64,000 bases of DNA from Paraburkholderia sp. CNPSo 3272 (GTDB lineage: Bacteria; Pseudomonadota; Gammaproteobacteria; Burkholderiales; Burkholderiaceae), in the NCBI RefSeq assembly GCF_024206495.1, contig NZ_JAMBPQ010000003.1, forward strand, positions 186,001 through 250,000, written 5' to 3'. Numbering within the stretch: position 1 is the first letter of the stretch; each line of letters opens with the position of its first letter. The notes under the pieces are model-generated. The model saw only the letters and a list, made by a program, of their open reading frames with translations. It ran no database searches and was not told the origin of the DNA. The position numbers and the translations under genes were made by a program. Shown piece by piece: positions 28,775 to 37,592 of the stretch.

Positions 28775-29805
28775 GCACGAGCGACAACTTCCCGGCGCTC
28801 GGGCCCGGCGCACAGGCGGTGCGTCTGTCGTTCTGGTTTGTGGCGGCGCTGGCCGTGCTGGCCGCGCTCGCGTGGGCCACGTCGAACGTGCGCCGAATTC
28901 CCGCCGACAGCAGCGTCGTCGTGATGCGCTTTGGCGCCTACGTGCGCAGCCAGGGCGCGGGGCTGCTCGTCGCGTTGCCGCGGCCATTCGAAACGGTGCT
29001 GCTCGTGCCGGGCAGCGAGCGTGTGCTCGAGCGGCGCATCGTCTCGCTCACGCGCGATCCGGGTGCACCCGCGCAATTGAGCGATGCCAGCGACGCGCTA
29101 GCGGGTTCCGGCTACGTGCTCGCGGGCGACAACGGCGTCGTGCAGGTGAGCGCGACGCTGTTCTACCGTGTGAGCGACCCTTACGCGTATGCGTTGCAGC
29201 TCGCGCATCTCGACGCCGCGCTCGAGCGCATCGTCTCGGCCGCGCTCGCGCAAACCGCCGCGCAACGCGACCTCGATTCGATCCTCGTCGCGCGTCCGGA
29301 GATGGTGGCCGCCGATCAGCAGATGGCCGCGCGCCGCGAGCAATTGCGCGGCGATCTCGCGCGCGCGGTCCAGCGTCAGCTCGACGCGCTGACTGCCGCG
29401 CATGCGGGGCTCGGCATCGAGGTCTCGCGCATGGATCTGCAAGCGTCGTTTCCGGCCTCGGCTGTCGATGCGTTCAACGCGGTGCTGACTTCGCTGCAGA
29501 ACGCCGAGCGCGATGTCGCTCAGGCGCGCACGCTTGCGGAAAAGACGCGGCAGCACGCGCAGCAGAGCGCCGACCGCATCGTGCAGGACGCGCAAGCCAG
29601 CGCGGCGGAGCGCGTGGCGACGGCGCAGTCGGAAACCTCGACGATCGCGCAGCTCGAAGCGGCGCTCGGCGCGAACCACGACCCGGGGCTGCTCGCGCGT
29701 GCGTATCGGGACCGCGTGCAGGCGGTGCTCGCCCACGCCGCGCGCGTGACGACGCTCGACCCCAACGACGCATCGAGCCTCGTGGTGCCGGGACGCGCGC
29801 CATGA
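28771..29805 (+). CDS. SPFH-domain protein (HflK/HflC-like)
   Basis: A 344-residue protein. It has one N-terminal span (FWFVAALAVLAALAWATSNV), an SPFH domain (RRIPADSSVVVMRFGAYV, then VVQVSATLFYRVSDPYAYAL, the usual second strand motif) and a long helical C-terminus (AEKTRQHAQQSADRIVQDAQ). It overlaps the preceding gene by 4 bp and the P-type ATPase start by 4 bp, so translation is probably coupled. It is the third SPFH paralogue in a row, which suggests a hetero-oligomeric ring rather than the usual HflK-HflC pair. Confidence 0.77.
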   Translation: MSTSDNFPALGPGAQAVRLSFWFVAALAVLAALAWATSNVRRIPADSSVVVMRFGAYVRSQGAGLLVALPRPFETVLLVPGSERVLERRIVSLTRDPGAPAQLSDASDALAGSGYVLAGDNGVVQVSATLFYRVSDPYAYALQLAHLDAALERIVSAALAQTAAQRDLDSILVARPEMVAADQQMAARREQLRGDLARAVQRQLDALTAAHAGLGIEVSRMDLQASFPASAVDAFNAVLTSLQNAERDVAQARTLAEKTRQHAQQSADRIVQDAQASAAERVATAQSETSTIAQLEAALGANHDPGLLARAYRDRVQAVLAHAARVTTLDPNDASSLVVPGRAP

Positions 29806-31796
29806 CCATGCCATACGAAACGCCGACGAGTCAGCGCGCACCCGGCGCCGCACAGGAAACCGGATCCGCGCACGCACACGGCCACGAGCGCGATGGTCAC
29901 GAAGGGCACGAAGGCCGCGCAGGGCCATCCGTCGCGACGCTCGTCATGTCGGACGCCGAGCGCCGCGCCATCACTCGCCACACGTTGCTCGCGCTGTTCG
30001 CGGGCGCATTGCTGCTGCTCTCGCTCGCGTGGCCGCATCTGGCGAGCGGCGACGCCACGCTCGCGCAAGTGCTGGCGGCGGTCGCCTCGCTCGTGGTCGC
30101 GCCGCCCGTGTTCGCGGGCGCGTGGCGCAGCCTCAGGACGCCGAGTCTGCACGGGGTGACCGACCGCCTCATCGCGCTCGCCATGCTGGGCGCATGGGCC
30201 GTGGGCGACATGACGACGGCCGCGCTCCTGCCGATCGTGATGACCTTCGGCCACGCGCTTGAAGAGCGCAGCGTGCTCGGCTCGCAGGAAGCAATCCGCG
30301 CGCTGGGCCGCCTCACTGCCGGCGACGTGCGGCGCGTGAGCGCCGCGGGCGCGATCGAGACCGTGCCCTATGACGCGCTGCGTCCCGGCGACGTCGTCGA
30401 TGTGCTGCCCGGCTCGCGCGTGCCCGCGGACGGCATCGTGCGGCACGGCCGCTCGGCCATCGACAACGGGCCGATCACGGGCGAATCGTTGCCGCAGGAC
30501 GCGGGCGAGGGCGCGCGCGTCTTCGGCGGCGCAATGAATCTGGACGGCCCGCTGCGCGTAGAGATCACGCACGTCGGCAAGGCCTCGACGCTCGGCAAGG
30601 TCGTCGAGTTGATGCAGCGCGCCGAAGCCGCGAAGCCGCCCATCACGCAGGCGCTCGAACGCTATATGGACGCCTACCTCGCGCTCGTGCTGCTGATCGC
30701 GGCGATCGTGTGGTTCGTGAGCGCGAACGCCTCGGCCATGCTCGCGGTGATCGTCGCCGCGTGCCCATGCGCGCTCGTGCTGGCAGCGCCTTCAACCGCG
30801 ATCGCCGGCATCGCGGCGGGCGCGCGGCGCGGGATCCTGTTCAGGAATGCTGCCTTTATCGACGCGCTGGCGGAAATCGATACGCTCGTCATCGACAAGA
30901 CAGGCACGCTCACGCACGGCGAGTTGCGCGTGACGACGGTGATGCTGCAGCCGGGCGCCGACGAAGCCAGTACGCTGGCGCTGGCCGTGCAGCTCGCCCA
31001 GGTGAGCGCACATCCGGTGTGTCGCGCGCTGTTGCGCTACGGCGCGCCGGGAATACAGCACACCGAGCCGCCCCCGCACTCACGCGAACTGCGCGGACTC
31101 GGCGTGCTCGCGACGATGCCGGAAGGCGAGGCGGTGCTGGGCCGCCATGATCTGCTGGAACAATACGTGAGCGCGATGCCGCCCACGCCCGCGCAACTGG
31201 ACGGCCCATGCGCAGGCATCGCGCTCAATGGCCGCCTGCTGGCGTGGTTCGGTTTTGCCGACACGGTGCGCGCGGAAGCCCGCGAAGCGTTGGACGGGCT
31301 GCGTGCGCTCGGCATCGAGCGTGCGACGCTGCTCACGGGCGACCGCGAGCGCGTGGCGCGCCGCGTGGCCGCCGAAGTGGGCATCGACACCGTGGTGGCG
31401 CATGCGCTGCCGCACGACAAGCTCGACTATGTGCTGGGCGAGATCGGCGCGGGGCACCGCCCGATGGTGGTCGGCGACGGTCTGAACGACGTGCTCGCGA
31501 TCAAGGCCGGCGCGACCAGCGTGGCGATGGGCGAGCGCGGCATCGATATCGCCGTCGCCGCCGCCGACATCGTGCTGCTCGCCGACGACCTGCGCCGCGT
31601 GCCGGACAGCGTGCGCCTCGGGCGGCGCTGCCGGCGCATCGCGACGGCGAATGCAGCGATCGGGCTGGCGTGGACGGTGGCCGTCCTCACGCTCGCGGCG
31701 CTGGGTGTGCTGAGCGCCGTGGCGAGCGCGGTGCTGCACAACGTGGGCACGTTCGTGGTGATCGCGAACGCGGGGCGTCTCCTGCGCGACGAATGA
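29802..31796 (+). CDS. P1B-type heavy-metal-transporting ATPase
   Basis: A 664-residue P-type ATPase. The His-rich N-terminus (SAHAHGHERDGHEGHEG) replaces the usual CxxC metal-binding domain. Motifs are in order: TGES (about 226), the membrane CPC motif (VAACPCALVLAAPS, about 320), phosphorylation site DKTGTLT (about 364) and the hinge GDGLNDVLAIKAG. CPC indicates the P1B-1/P1B-2 groups (Cu+ or Zn2+/Cd2+); the His-rich tail favours Zn or Cd, but this is inference. Start ATG overlaps the previous stop (ATGA). A longer open frame running back to 28731 is only a shadow of the SPFH gene. Confidence 0.88.
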   Translation: MTMPYETPTSQRAPGAAQETGSAHAHGHERDGHEGHEGRAGPSVATLVMSDAERRAITRHTLLALFAGALLLLSLAWPHLASGDATLAQVLAAVASLVVAPPVFAGAWRSLRTPSLHGVTDRLIALAMLGAWAVGDMTTAALLPIVMTFGHALEERSVLGSQEAIRALGRLTAGDVRRVSAAGAIETVPYDALRPGDVVDVLPGSRVPADGIVRHGRSAIDNGPITGESLPQDAGEGARVFGGAMNLDGPLRVEITHVGKASTLGKVVELMQRAEAAKPPITQALERYMDAYLALVLLIAAIVWFVSANASAMLAVIVAACPCALVLAAPSTAIAGIAAGARRGILFRNAAFIDALAEIDTLVIDKTGTLTHGELRVTTVMLQPGADEASTLALAVQLAQVSAHPVCRALLRYGAPGIQHTEPPPHSRELRGLGVLATMPEGEAVLGRHDLLEQYVSAMPPTPAQLDGPCAGIALNGRLLAWFGFADTVRAEAREALDGLRALGIERATLLTGDRERVARRVAAEVGIDTVVAHALPHDKLDYVLGEIGAGHRPMVVGDGLNDVLAIKAGATSVAMGERGIDIAVAAADIVLLADDLRRVPDSVRLGRRCRRIATANAAIGLAWTVAVLTLAALGVLSAVASAVLHNVGTFVVIANAGRLLRDE

Positions 31797-31805
31797 CGAA
31801 CGCCG

Positions 31806-31970
31806 TTAGTGCGGCACCGCCGTCAACGTGCGCAACTGCTCCAGCAGCTTCATCGCCGGGCTCGGCAGAATGCCGTGCCGCCGGCGGAACGACACCCGCA
31901 ACGGCGGTGGACAACTGGGGATCATGGCGGTATCCGGCATAGCCTCCAGGAGTGCAGTTGCCGGTGGCGG
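31806..31970 (-). pseudogene. C-terminal remnant of a LysR-type regulator
   Basis: The frame ends PPLRVSFRRRHGILPSPAMK then LLEQLRTLTAVPH and stop. This resembles the last strand and helix of LTTR substrate-binding domains. There is no DNA-binding domain: upstream the frame reads low-complexity sequence and merges with the spacer after the binding-protein gene. It is a truncated relic, not expected to act. Confidence 0.5.
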
Positions 31971-31988
31971 TGCAAATCCTCGCGTTGC

Positions 31989-32023
31989 ACGCGGCCCTCG
32001 CCTGAACGAGGCGAGGGCCGCGT
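31989..32023 (-). terminator. Strong hairpin after the binding-protein gene
   Basis: Perfect 15-bp arms (ACGCGGCCCTCGCCT and its complement) around a 5-nt loop, directly after the stop of the leftward binding-protein gene. No T-run follows. It could act as a Rho-assisted terminator or 3' RNA stabiliser. Confidence 0.6.
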
Positions 32024-32029
32024 GGGCGA

Positions 32030-33178
32030 TCAGAGACCGCTTACCGTCTTGACCGTCACCCACTGCCCGTTCTTCACCTGATAGACCGTGGACGAACCGT
32101 TCTTGAGCGAGCCATTCGCGTTGTACGCGATATGGCCGGTAATGCCGTCGAAGGCGATGCCTTGCATCTTCGCGCGATAGTCGTCGGGCTTGGTCGAATT
32201 GGCGGCCTGCATCGCCTTGATGGCGGCCCACGCCGCGTCGTAGCCGAACGGCGCGTAAGAGAGCACCTCCACGCCGTACTTCTGCTTGAAGCGGTCGGCG
32301 AACTTCGCGCCGACCGGCGTGCTGTCGAGCGGACGGCCGTATTCCCACGCCATGGCGCCTTCGGACACGTCGCCCGCAAGCTTGACGAAGTCCACATCCT
32401 TCACGCCGCCGCCGCCCACGTACTGCGCCTTGATGCCGAGCTGGGCCATCTGCTTCATGATGCCGGCCGCCTGCGGGTTGAGGGCGCCCACGAAAATCAG
32501 ATCGGGGTTCTTGCTCTTGATGTTCGTGAGCTGCGTCTTGAAGTCCGTCGCCTGGTTCGTCGTGTACTCGCGGTCGACGATCTCCCCACCGTGCGCCTTG
32601 ACGGCCTTCACGAATTCGTCGGCTTCGCCCTGGCCGAACGCCGTGCGGTCGTCGATGACGGCAATTCGCTTGGCCTTCGTCGTCGTGACCGCGTAGGCGC
32701 CCGCGGTGCCCGCGTTTTGCGCGTCGCTCGAGATCACCATGAAGATGTTCTTGAACCCGCGGCCGCTGATGACCGGATTCGTGGCGGCCGGATCGATGTC
32801 GGGCAGGCCCGCCTTTTCGTACAGCTCGGAAGCGGGAATCGTCGTGCCCGAGTTGAAGTGGCCGACGACGACCGAAACGCCTTCGTCGACGAGCTTTTGC
32901 GCGACCTGCACGCCCACGCGCGGGTCGGCCTGATCGTCTTCGGCGACGAGTTCGAACGAGACGGGCTGGCCGTTGATCTTGACGCCTTGCGCCTTGGCGT
33001 CGTCGAGGGCCATCTTGACGCCGTTTTCCAGGTCTTTGCCGTAATTCGCGTTCGGTCCGGTGAGCGGCGCGGCAAAACCGATTTTAACGACGGTATCCGC
33101 GCGCGAGGCGAGCGGTGCTACAGCGAGAAGTGCTCCAACGGCAACTGCGATAGGGGTAAGAGTCTTCGCAAAACGCAT
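32030..33178 (-). CDS. Branched-chain amino-acid ABC transporter periplasmic binding protein (LivJ/LivK-like)
   Basis: A 382-residue protein with a Sec signal peptide (MRFAKTLTPIAVAVGALLAV, cleavage near ASRA-D). A type I periplasmic binding fold follows (VVKIGFAAPLTGPNANYGKD, VVVGHFNSGTTIPASELYEK, AVIDDRTAFGQGEADEFVKA). It would deliver leucine, isoleucine, valine or a related ligand to a LivHMGF permease, which is not in this window. The start at MRFAKT was chosen over an ATG-like start eight codons earlier because it gives a standard signal peptide and GGAAAC lies just before it. Confidence 0.92.
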   Translation of the reverse strand: MRFAKTLTPIAVAVGALLAVAPLASRADTVVKIGFAAPLTGPNANYGKDLENGVKMALDDAKAQGVKINGQPVSFELVAEDDQADPRVGVQVAQKLVDEGVSVVVGHFNSGTTIPASELYEKAGLPDIDPAATNPVISGRGFKNIFMVISSDAQNAGTAGAYAVTTTKAKRIAVIDDRTAFGQGEADEFVKAVKAHGGEIVDREYTTNQATDFKTQLTNIKSKNPDLIFVGALNPQAAGIMKQMAQLGIKAQYVGGGGVKDVDFVKLAGDVSEGAMAWEYGRPLDSTPVGAKFADRFKQKYGVEVLSYAPFGYDAAWAAIKAMQAANSTKPDDYRAKMQGIAFDGITGHIAYNANGSLKNGSSTVYQVKNGQWVTVKTVSGL

Positions 33179-34028
33179 GTTGTTTCCTTTGTCGGCAAGC
33201 ATGGGTTCACTGCTGTGGCGTGCATACCGGCCGGGCTCGCCCGCGTTGTCTGCCTTGCGCGGTCGGCGGCCGGTTCACGACTCTCTTGTTCGCGTCGACT
33301 GCGGGCTGGGCTCCTCCAGAATAGGCATGGAATCGATCGGACCGCTCCGCACGAAAGACGCCGGGGCGAGACGCTGAGTGCGACTATAGGAAGCCAATAT
33401 CGCTTCGTCTTGACCGTTCACGACGGCTTCCATGCGCATTTCTGCATAGCCGGCCAAATCGGGGCAATCAGGGCAAGTACGCTCTGCCGGCGCGAAAATA
33501 AGCGTAATAGAAATGTAATCGACATGAGCACCGGCTCGGGTAAACCACGTCCATTTCAAGGTACGCACGGCAAGCGCGTCGCGACCGCAGCGCTCGCACG
33601 TTTCGCATGTCGGTCAGGTGTTGCCGGAATCGCTGATGGGGACGCTGGTAGCGGTATCGCGGCCACGCGATCCAGCGGACCACGCAGAGCGGGACGAGCG
33701 GGCCCGTATCGGCCGTTCAGTAGGATTGCAGAACAAGCATACGCATAGTTCTGAAGAAATCAGACCCCTCCAAATGCACGGTTGCGTTCTGTATCGCAGT
33801 GTATCTGCACGCGGCACTGATACGTGTAATCACAAATGCCTCGCTTTCCCGACACATTCGAGATACGTCTGCGCGCTCAAATACGCCCATCGCGCGGGCC
33901 AGTCCACGCGCTATCGCAGGCAGCGCAGGCCAGTAACGGCCGCGCATGCCACAACTTCCTGATTGCCGATGTTGCATATGCAACATCACTAGCGCGGCCT
34001 GTGCCCGTACCACCGACGGAGACGTACC
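33179..34028. other. 850-bp intergenic region between divergent genes
   Basis: It contains the promoter areas of the binding-protein gene (leftward) and the exported hydrolase (rightward). Open frames here are short and unrecognised. The only striking element is a perfect 20-bp palindrome at 33968-33987. Confidence 0.5.
33968..33987. promoter_or_regulatory. Perfect 20-bp palindrome upstream of the exported hydrolase
   Basis: GATGTTGCATATGCAACATC is its own complement over 20 bp. It ends 41 bp before the TTG start of the hydrolase gene, the typical place for a repressor site (TetR, GntR or MarR size). Confidence 0.55.
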
Positions 34029-35093
34029 TTGAAAGTGATATCGAAGATTGCCACTGCCGGCGCGGTATTGGCAGCGCTGACCTTAACCCTTTCGCCGAGC
34101 TACGCGCAGGCGCAGTTCAGTGCCGGCGCAGGGGCGACGACTCCGCATAAGGCGACGCCTGCGAAGCATGCGAGCGTAGCCGATGCGGCGCTGGTGAAGT
34201 CGTTGCCTGGATTCAAAAACGGCTACGCCGAGCTCGACGGTGTACGCCTGCACTACGTCGTGGGCGGCAAAGGTGCGCCGCTGATCCTGCTGCCGGGCTG
34301 GCCGGAAACCTGGTGGACGTTCCACAAAATCATGCCGTCTCTGGCCGGGCAGCACACCGTCATCGCCGTGGACTTGCGCGGCATGGGTTCATCTTCGAGA
34401 CCTGCAGGCGGGTACGACAAGAAGACGATGGCCCGGGACATCTACGAGCTGGTTCGATCATTGGGCTATGACAAAGCCAGTGTCGCCGGACATGACATCG
34501 GCTCGGCGGTGGCATTCGCGTATGCCGAGAACTATCCGCAGGCCACCGACAAGCTCGTGATGATGGAGTTGCCGCATCCAGACGACAGCCTGATGTCGTT
34601 CCCGCTGCTGCCGGCGCAAGGCGCCTTCAGCGACAGGCTGGGCACGGCGCGCCCGTATCTGTGGTGGTTCGCGTTCAACCAGGTGCAGGGCTTGCCGGAA
34701 AAGCTTCTGGCTGGCCGCATCCGGGTGGAACAGGACTGGCTATTCAACTACTTCCTCGTGGATGCGGGCTCAATCGACGCGCGCGATCGCGCCGTGTACG
34801 AGCAGGCATACAACACGGCTGACGCGATCCGTGCAAGCAATGCGTGGTACCAGGCCTTCCCGCAGGATGTCATCGACAACAAGGCATACGGCACTTTGCA
34901 GATGCCGGTTCTTGCATTGGGTGGCCCGGCTTACGGATGGATGAAGAAAGTCGTTGCGCAGAAGACGGCGAATCTCACTGCCCTGAAGGTGGAGAGCAGC
35001 GGCCACTTCATCCAGGAAGAGCAGCCCGATTTCGTTGCGAGAGCAATGATCGAATTCCTGCAAGGCGATCAACCGGGCGCACCGAAAAGCTGA
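34029..35093 (+). CDS. Exported alpha/beta hydrolase, epoxide hydrolase/dehalogenase-like
   Basis: A 354-residue protein. It has a Sec signal (KVISKIATAGAVLAALTLTL, cleavage near AQA-Q) and an alpha/beta fold: LDGVRLHYVVGGKG, oxyanion motif PGWPETWW, nucleophile elbow AGHDIGSAVAF with Asp as nucleophile, and a late His in SSGHFIQEEQP. Asp nucleophile plus HGWP-like motif point to soluble epoxide hydrolases or haloalkanoate dehalogenases. The start is TTG with GGAG 5 nt upstream; no ATG is better placed. It lies 110 bp before a second epoxide hydrolase on the same strand. Confidence 0.8.
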   Translation: MKVISKIATAGAVLAALTLTLSPSYAQAQFSAGAGATTPHKATPAKHASVADAALVKSLPGFKNGYAELDGVRLHYVVGGKGAPLILLPGWPETWWTFHKIMPSLAGQHTVIAVDLRGMGSSSRPAGGYDKKTMARDIYELVRSLGYDKASVAGHDIGSAVAFAYAENYPQATDKLVMMELPHPDDSLMSFPLLPAQGAFSDRLGTARPYLWWFAFNQVQGLPEKLLAGRIRVEQDWLFNYFLVDAGSIDARDRAVYEQAYNTADAIRASNAWYQAFPQDVIDNKAYGTLQMPVLALGGPAYGWMKKVVAQKTANLTALKVESSGHFIQEEQPDFVARAMIEFLQGDQPGAPKS

Positions 35094-35202
35094 TCTGGGT
35101 GCTGCGCTGCCGCCGCCATCGCAATCCGTAGCGCGTCAGATCACGCTGCGATCAATCTAGGACCAGGCTTCATCGCCAACTTCATCGCCAACAGGAACAC
35201 TT

Positions 35203-36555
35203 ATGTCGACCGATATTCTTCTCCCTTCGCCGTCTCGCCGACGTTTTGTGAGCGTGGCCGCGGCTGCCGTTGCGGCCGGCTCGCTGAGTCAGCTGGCTTT
35301 CGCGCAAGAAAATCAATCCATCACTGATGCTGCCGCGGCAACTGGCGGCGACAAGACTGCTATCCGTCCACTTCGCATTCATGTGCCGGAGTCGCAGTTG
35401 ACCGACTTGCGCCGACGCATCAAGGCGACGCGATGGCCGGACCGCGAGACGGTCGCCGACGATACGCAAGGCGTGCCGCTTGCGATGATTCAGGAAGTCG
35501 CGCGTCATTGGTCGTCGGGTTACGACTGGCGCAACGTCGAAACGAGACTGAATGCGCTGCCGAATTTCGTCACGGAAATCGACGGCTTGGACATTCATTT
35601 CATCCACGTCCGCTCGAAACATGCGAACGCGATGCCGCTCGTGGTCACGCACGGATGGCCTGGTTCGGTCATCGAGCAGCTCAAGATCATCGATCCGCTG
35701 GTGAATCCGAGTGCATATGGCGCGAGTGTATCGGACGCCTTCCATCTGGTGATTCCGTCCTTGCCGGGCTATGGATTCTCGGGCAAACCCAAAGAGACCG
35801 GGTGGGGACCGGAGCGTACGGCGCGCGCCTGGGTCGTGCTGATGAAGCGCCTGGGTTATGCGAAATTTGCAGCGCAGGGCGGCGATCTTGGCGGCGTCGT
35901 GGCGAACGTGATGGCGAAGCAGGCACCGCCAGAGTTGATCGGTATTCACGTCAACTTTCCCGCGACGGTTCCGCCTGAAATTACCAGGGCGCTGTTGGCC
36001 GGCGATCCGGCGCCTGCCAGTCTCTCGGCGGACGAAAGGCTCGCTTACGGCCAACTGAGCGCCTTGTCGAAGCGACGCGCTTACGCCCTGGAGCAGGGCA
36101 CGCGTCCACAAACGCTCTATGGACTGGCGGACTCGCCCATCGCGCTGGCGAGCTGGCTTCTCGATCACCCGGACGGCTATGCGCAGCCGGCGGCTGCGCT
36201 CACATCCGCGGTGTATGGGCGCACGATCAACGGACATTCCTCGGGTGACCTGACGTTGAACGACGTCCTCGACGACATCACGCTCTACTGGCTGACGAAT
36301 ACTGGAATATCAGCAGCGCGCTTCTATTGGGAGTCGCACTTCAACTTCTACGCTGCCGCTGACGTTTCCGTTCCGGCCGCCGTCAGCGCGTTCCCCGGCG
36401 AGAGTCATCAGGCCCCGCGCAGCTGGGCGGAGCGGGCGTATCACAATCTCGTCTATTACAACCGGCCCGACAAAGGCGGTCACTTTGCGGCGTGGGAACA
36501 GCCGATCCTGTTCGCGCAGGAGGTTCGCGCAGGCTTGAGGCCGTTGCGCACGTAA
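35203..36555 (+). CDS. Tat-exported epoxide hydrolase (EHN family)
   Basis: A 450-residue protein. It starts with a twin-arginine signal (SRRRFVSVAAAAVAAGS, cleavage near AFA-Q). The epoxide hydrolase N-terminal domain follows (PLRIHVPESQLTDLRRRIKA, TRWPDRE), then the catalytic domain with oxyanion HGWPGS, nucleophile elbow QGGDLGGVVA (Asp) and the late GGHFAAWEQP His. It resembles the EHN-type enzymes often found as putative xenobiotic or juvenile-hormone-like epoxide hydrolases. The real substrate is unknown. A short GC hairpin follows the stop. Confidence 0.86.
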   Translation: MSTDILLPSPSRRRFVSVAAAAVAAGSLSQLAFAQENQSITDAAAATGGDKTAIRPLRIHVPESQLTDLRRRIKATRWPDRETVADDTQGVPLAMIQEVARHWSSGYDWRNVETRLNALPNFVTEIDGLDIHFIHVRSKHANAMPLVVTHGWPGSVIEQLKIIDPLVNPSAYGASVSDAFHLVIPSLPGYGFSGKPKETGWGPERTARAWVVLMKRLGYAKFAAQGGDLGGVVANVMAKQAPPELIGIHVNFPATVPPEITRALLAGDPAPASLSADERLAYGQLSALSKRRAYALEQGTRPQTLYGLADSPIALASWLLDHPDGYAQPAAALTSAVYGRTINGHSSGDLTLNDVLDDITLYWLTNTGISAARFYWESHFNFYAAADVSVPAAVSAFPGESHQAPRSWAERAYHNLVYYNRPDKGGHFAAWEQPILFAQEVRAGLRPLRT

Positions 36556-36564
36556 CGGGCAGGA

Positions 36565-36582
36565 AGGAGGCTTTCGCCTCCT
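36565..36582 (+). terminator. Short hairpin after the epoxide hydrolase gene
   Basis: AGGAGGC and GCCTCCT form a 7-bp stem around a 4-nt loop, 10 bp after the stop. The following sequence is only mildly T-rich, so termination is likely but not certain. Confidence 0.5.
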
Positions 36583-36691
36583 CTATTCGGATTCCTCAAT
36601 GGCGCGAAGCGGGCAAGGTACGACGCTCGATGCCGTCTCAGGCGCAGACGGCATGCTCTCCAATCGTCCAAGCCGGTCAGACGAAAAGAGC

Positions 36692-36994
36692 TTACGACCC
36701 GCCAAAGAACACCGGCTTCATCCCAGTCGGACTGGCCGGATGGCCCATCTGCGACGAGCCATTCATGGCAGGGCCGTAGCCGCTATTCTGGCCGGCGGCG
36801 CCAGCGTCGGTGGCCGGCATGCTGGAGGGAAAGTCGACGGTATTCGCATTGGCTGGATTGAAGCCGGCTTGCTGAAGCTGAGCGATCTCGGCTTGTACTT
36901 GCGCGCGCGTCAGTCCTCCATCCGCCTGCGCCAACGATGCAATTGGCACAGCCATGACGGCGACCGCGCAAACTGTGTGGACTAGCGTCTTCAT
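36692..36994 (-). CDS. DUF4148 secreted small protein
   Basis: A 100-residue protein with a signal peptide (MKTLVHTVCAVAVMAVPIA, cleavage after SLAQA) and the DUF4148 pattern LTRAQVQAEIAQLQQAGFNP, ending in a Gly/Ser/Pro-rich tail with KPVFFGGS. These proteins are abundant in Burkholderia and of unknown function. The start has a GGAGG site. A second member with the same ending lies at 38716-39024. Confidence 0.85.
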   Translation of the reverse strand: MKTLVHTVCAVAVMAVPIASLAQADGGLTRAQVQAEIAQLQQAGFNPANANTVDFPSSMPATDAGAAGQNSGYGPAMNGSSQMGHPASPTGMKPVFFGGS

Positions 36995-37592
36995 AGTGGC
37001 CCACCTCCGGGTTAGTGACTCCGGCTGACTCGCGCTGCAAACGGCCCGCTCATCCGAAACCTGGTTCGACCCCTTGCCAGACTTTGCAGCGCGCAAGCAT
37101 TATCGTTGTCGTCTATTCCGATCGTATGCGCGAGTGATCGTTTTGGCCTCCATCATTTGATGGAGGCTCTCGACAACCCGCGTCGAATCGATACCCACGG
37201 CGTTACGGCCGAGGTCGGCGCAGTGCCGCAAGACCGGCCGGAATTGCCAGTGTTCCCACCGTTTCCCATCCGCACGCGGGTCTGCTCGCGCAGCAACTGC
37301 GGGAGTGTGCGCCGTAGACGTCATTCGCCGACGAATGACCGGCTGCTGAAGACTGCGAGGATTGCTCGAGTGCGGTTTTCCAAATCGCACATTCGGTTGG
37401 GCGGGAAACGGCCCATCAGACGCCATTCGCCTGCGCGGGAAATCGGACACCTGAGCGACCGCGTCATCCAAAATCCCGCCGTTGGCGCACGAGGATAAAA
37501 TCAGGATCTGACCGAACTCGGCCATCGAGCCGTTGCGCAGCGATACCGCCGATCAGGATATTGAAAGCAGACAACTCGCCTCTCAAAACCAC
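36995..37592. other. Intergenic stretch, about 600 bp
   Basis: No recognisable gene. Open frames on both strands reach about 140 codons but lack ribosome sites and domain motifs. The DUF4148 promoter lies at its left edge. Nothing else stands out. Confidence 0.45.

Noticed and set aside
28731..29801. Extension of the metal ATPase frame 357 codons upstream
   Set aside because: It overlaps the third SPFH gene in another frame and is Arg/Ala-rich. The ATG at 29802 with ATGA coupling is the natural start.
33968..33987. Palindrome considered as a transposon end or att site
   Set aside because: No second copy, target duplication or recombinase gene was seen nearby.
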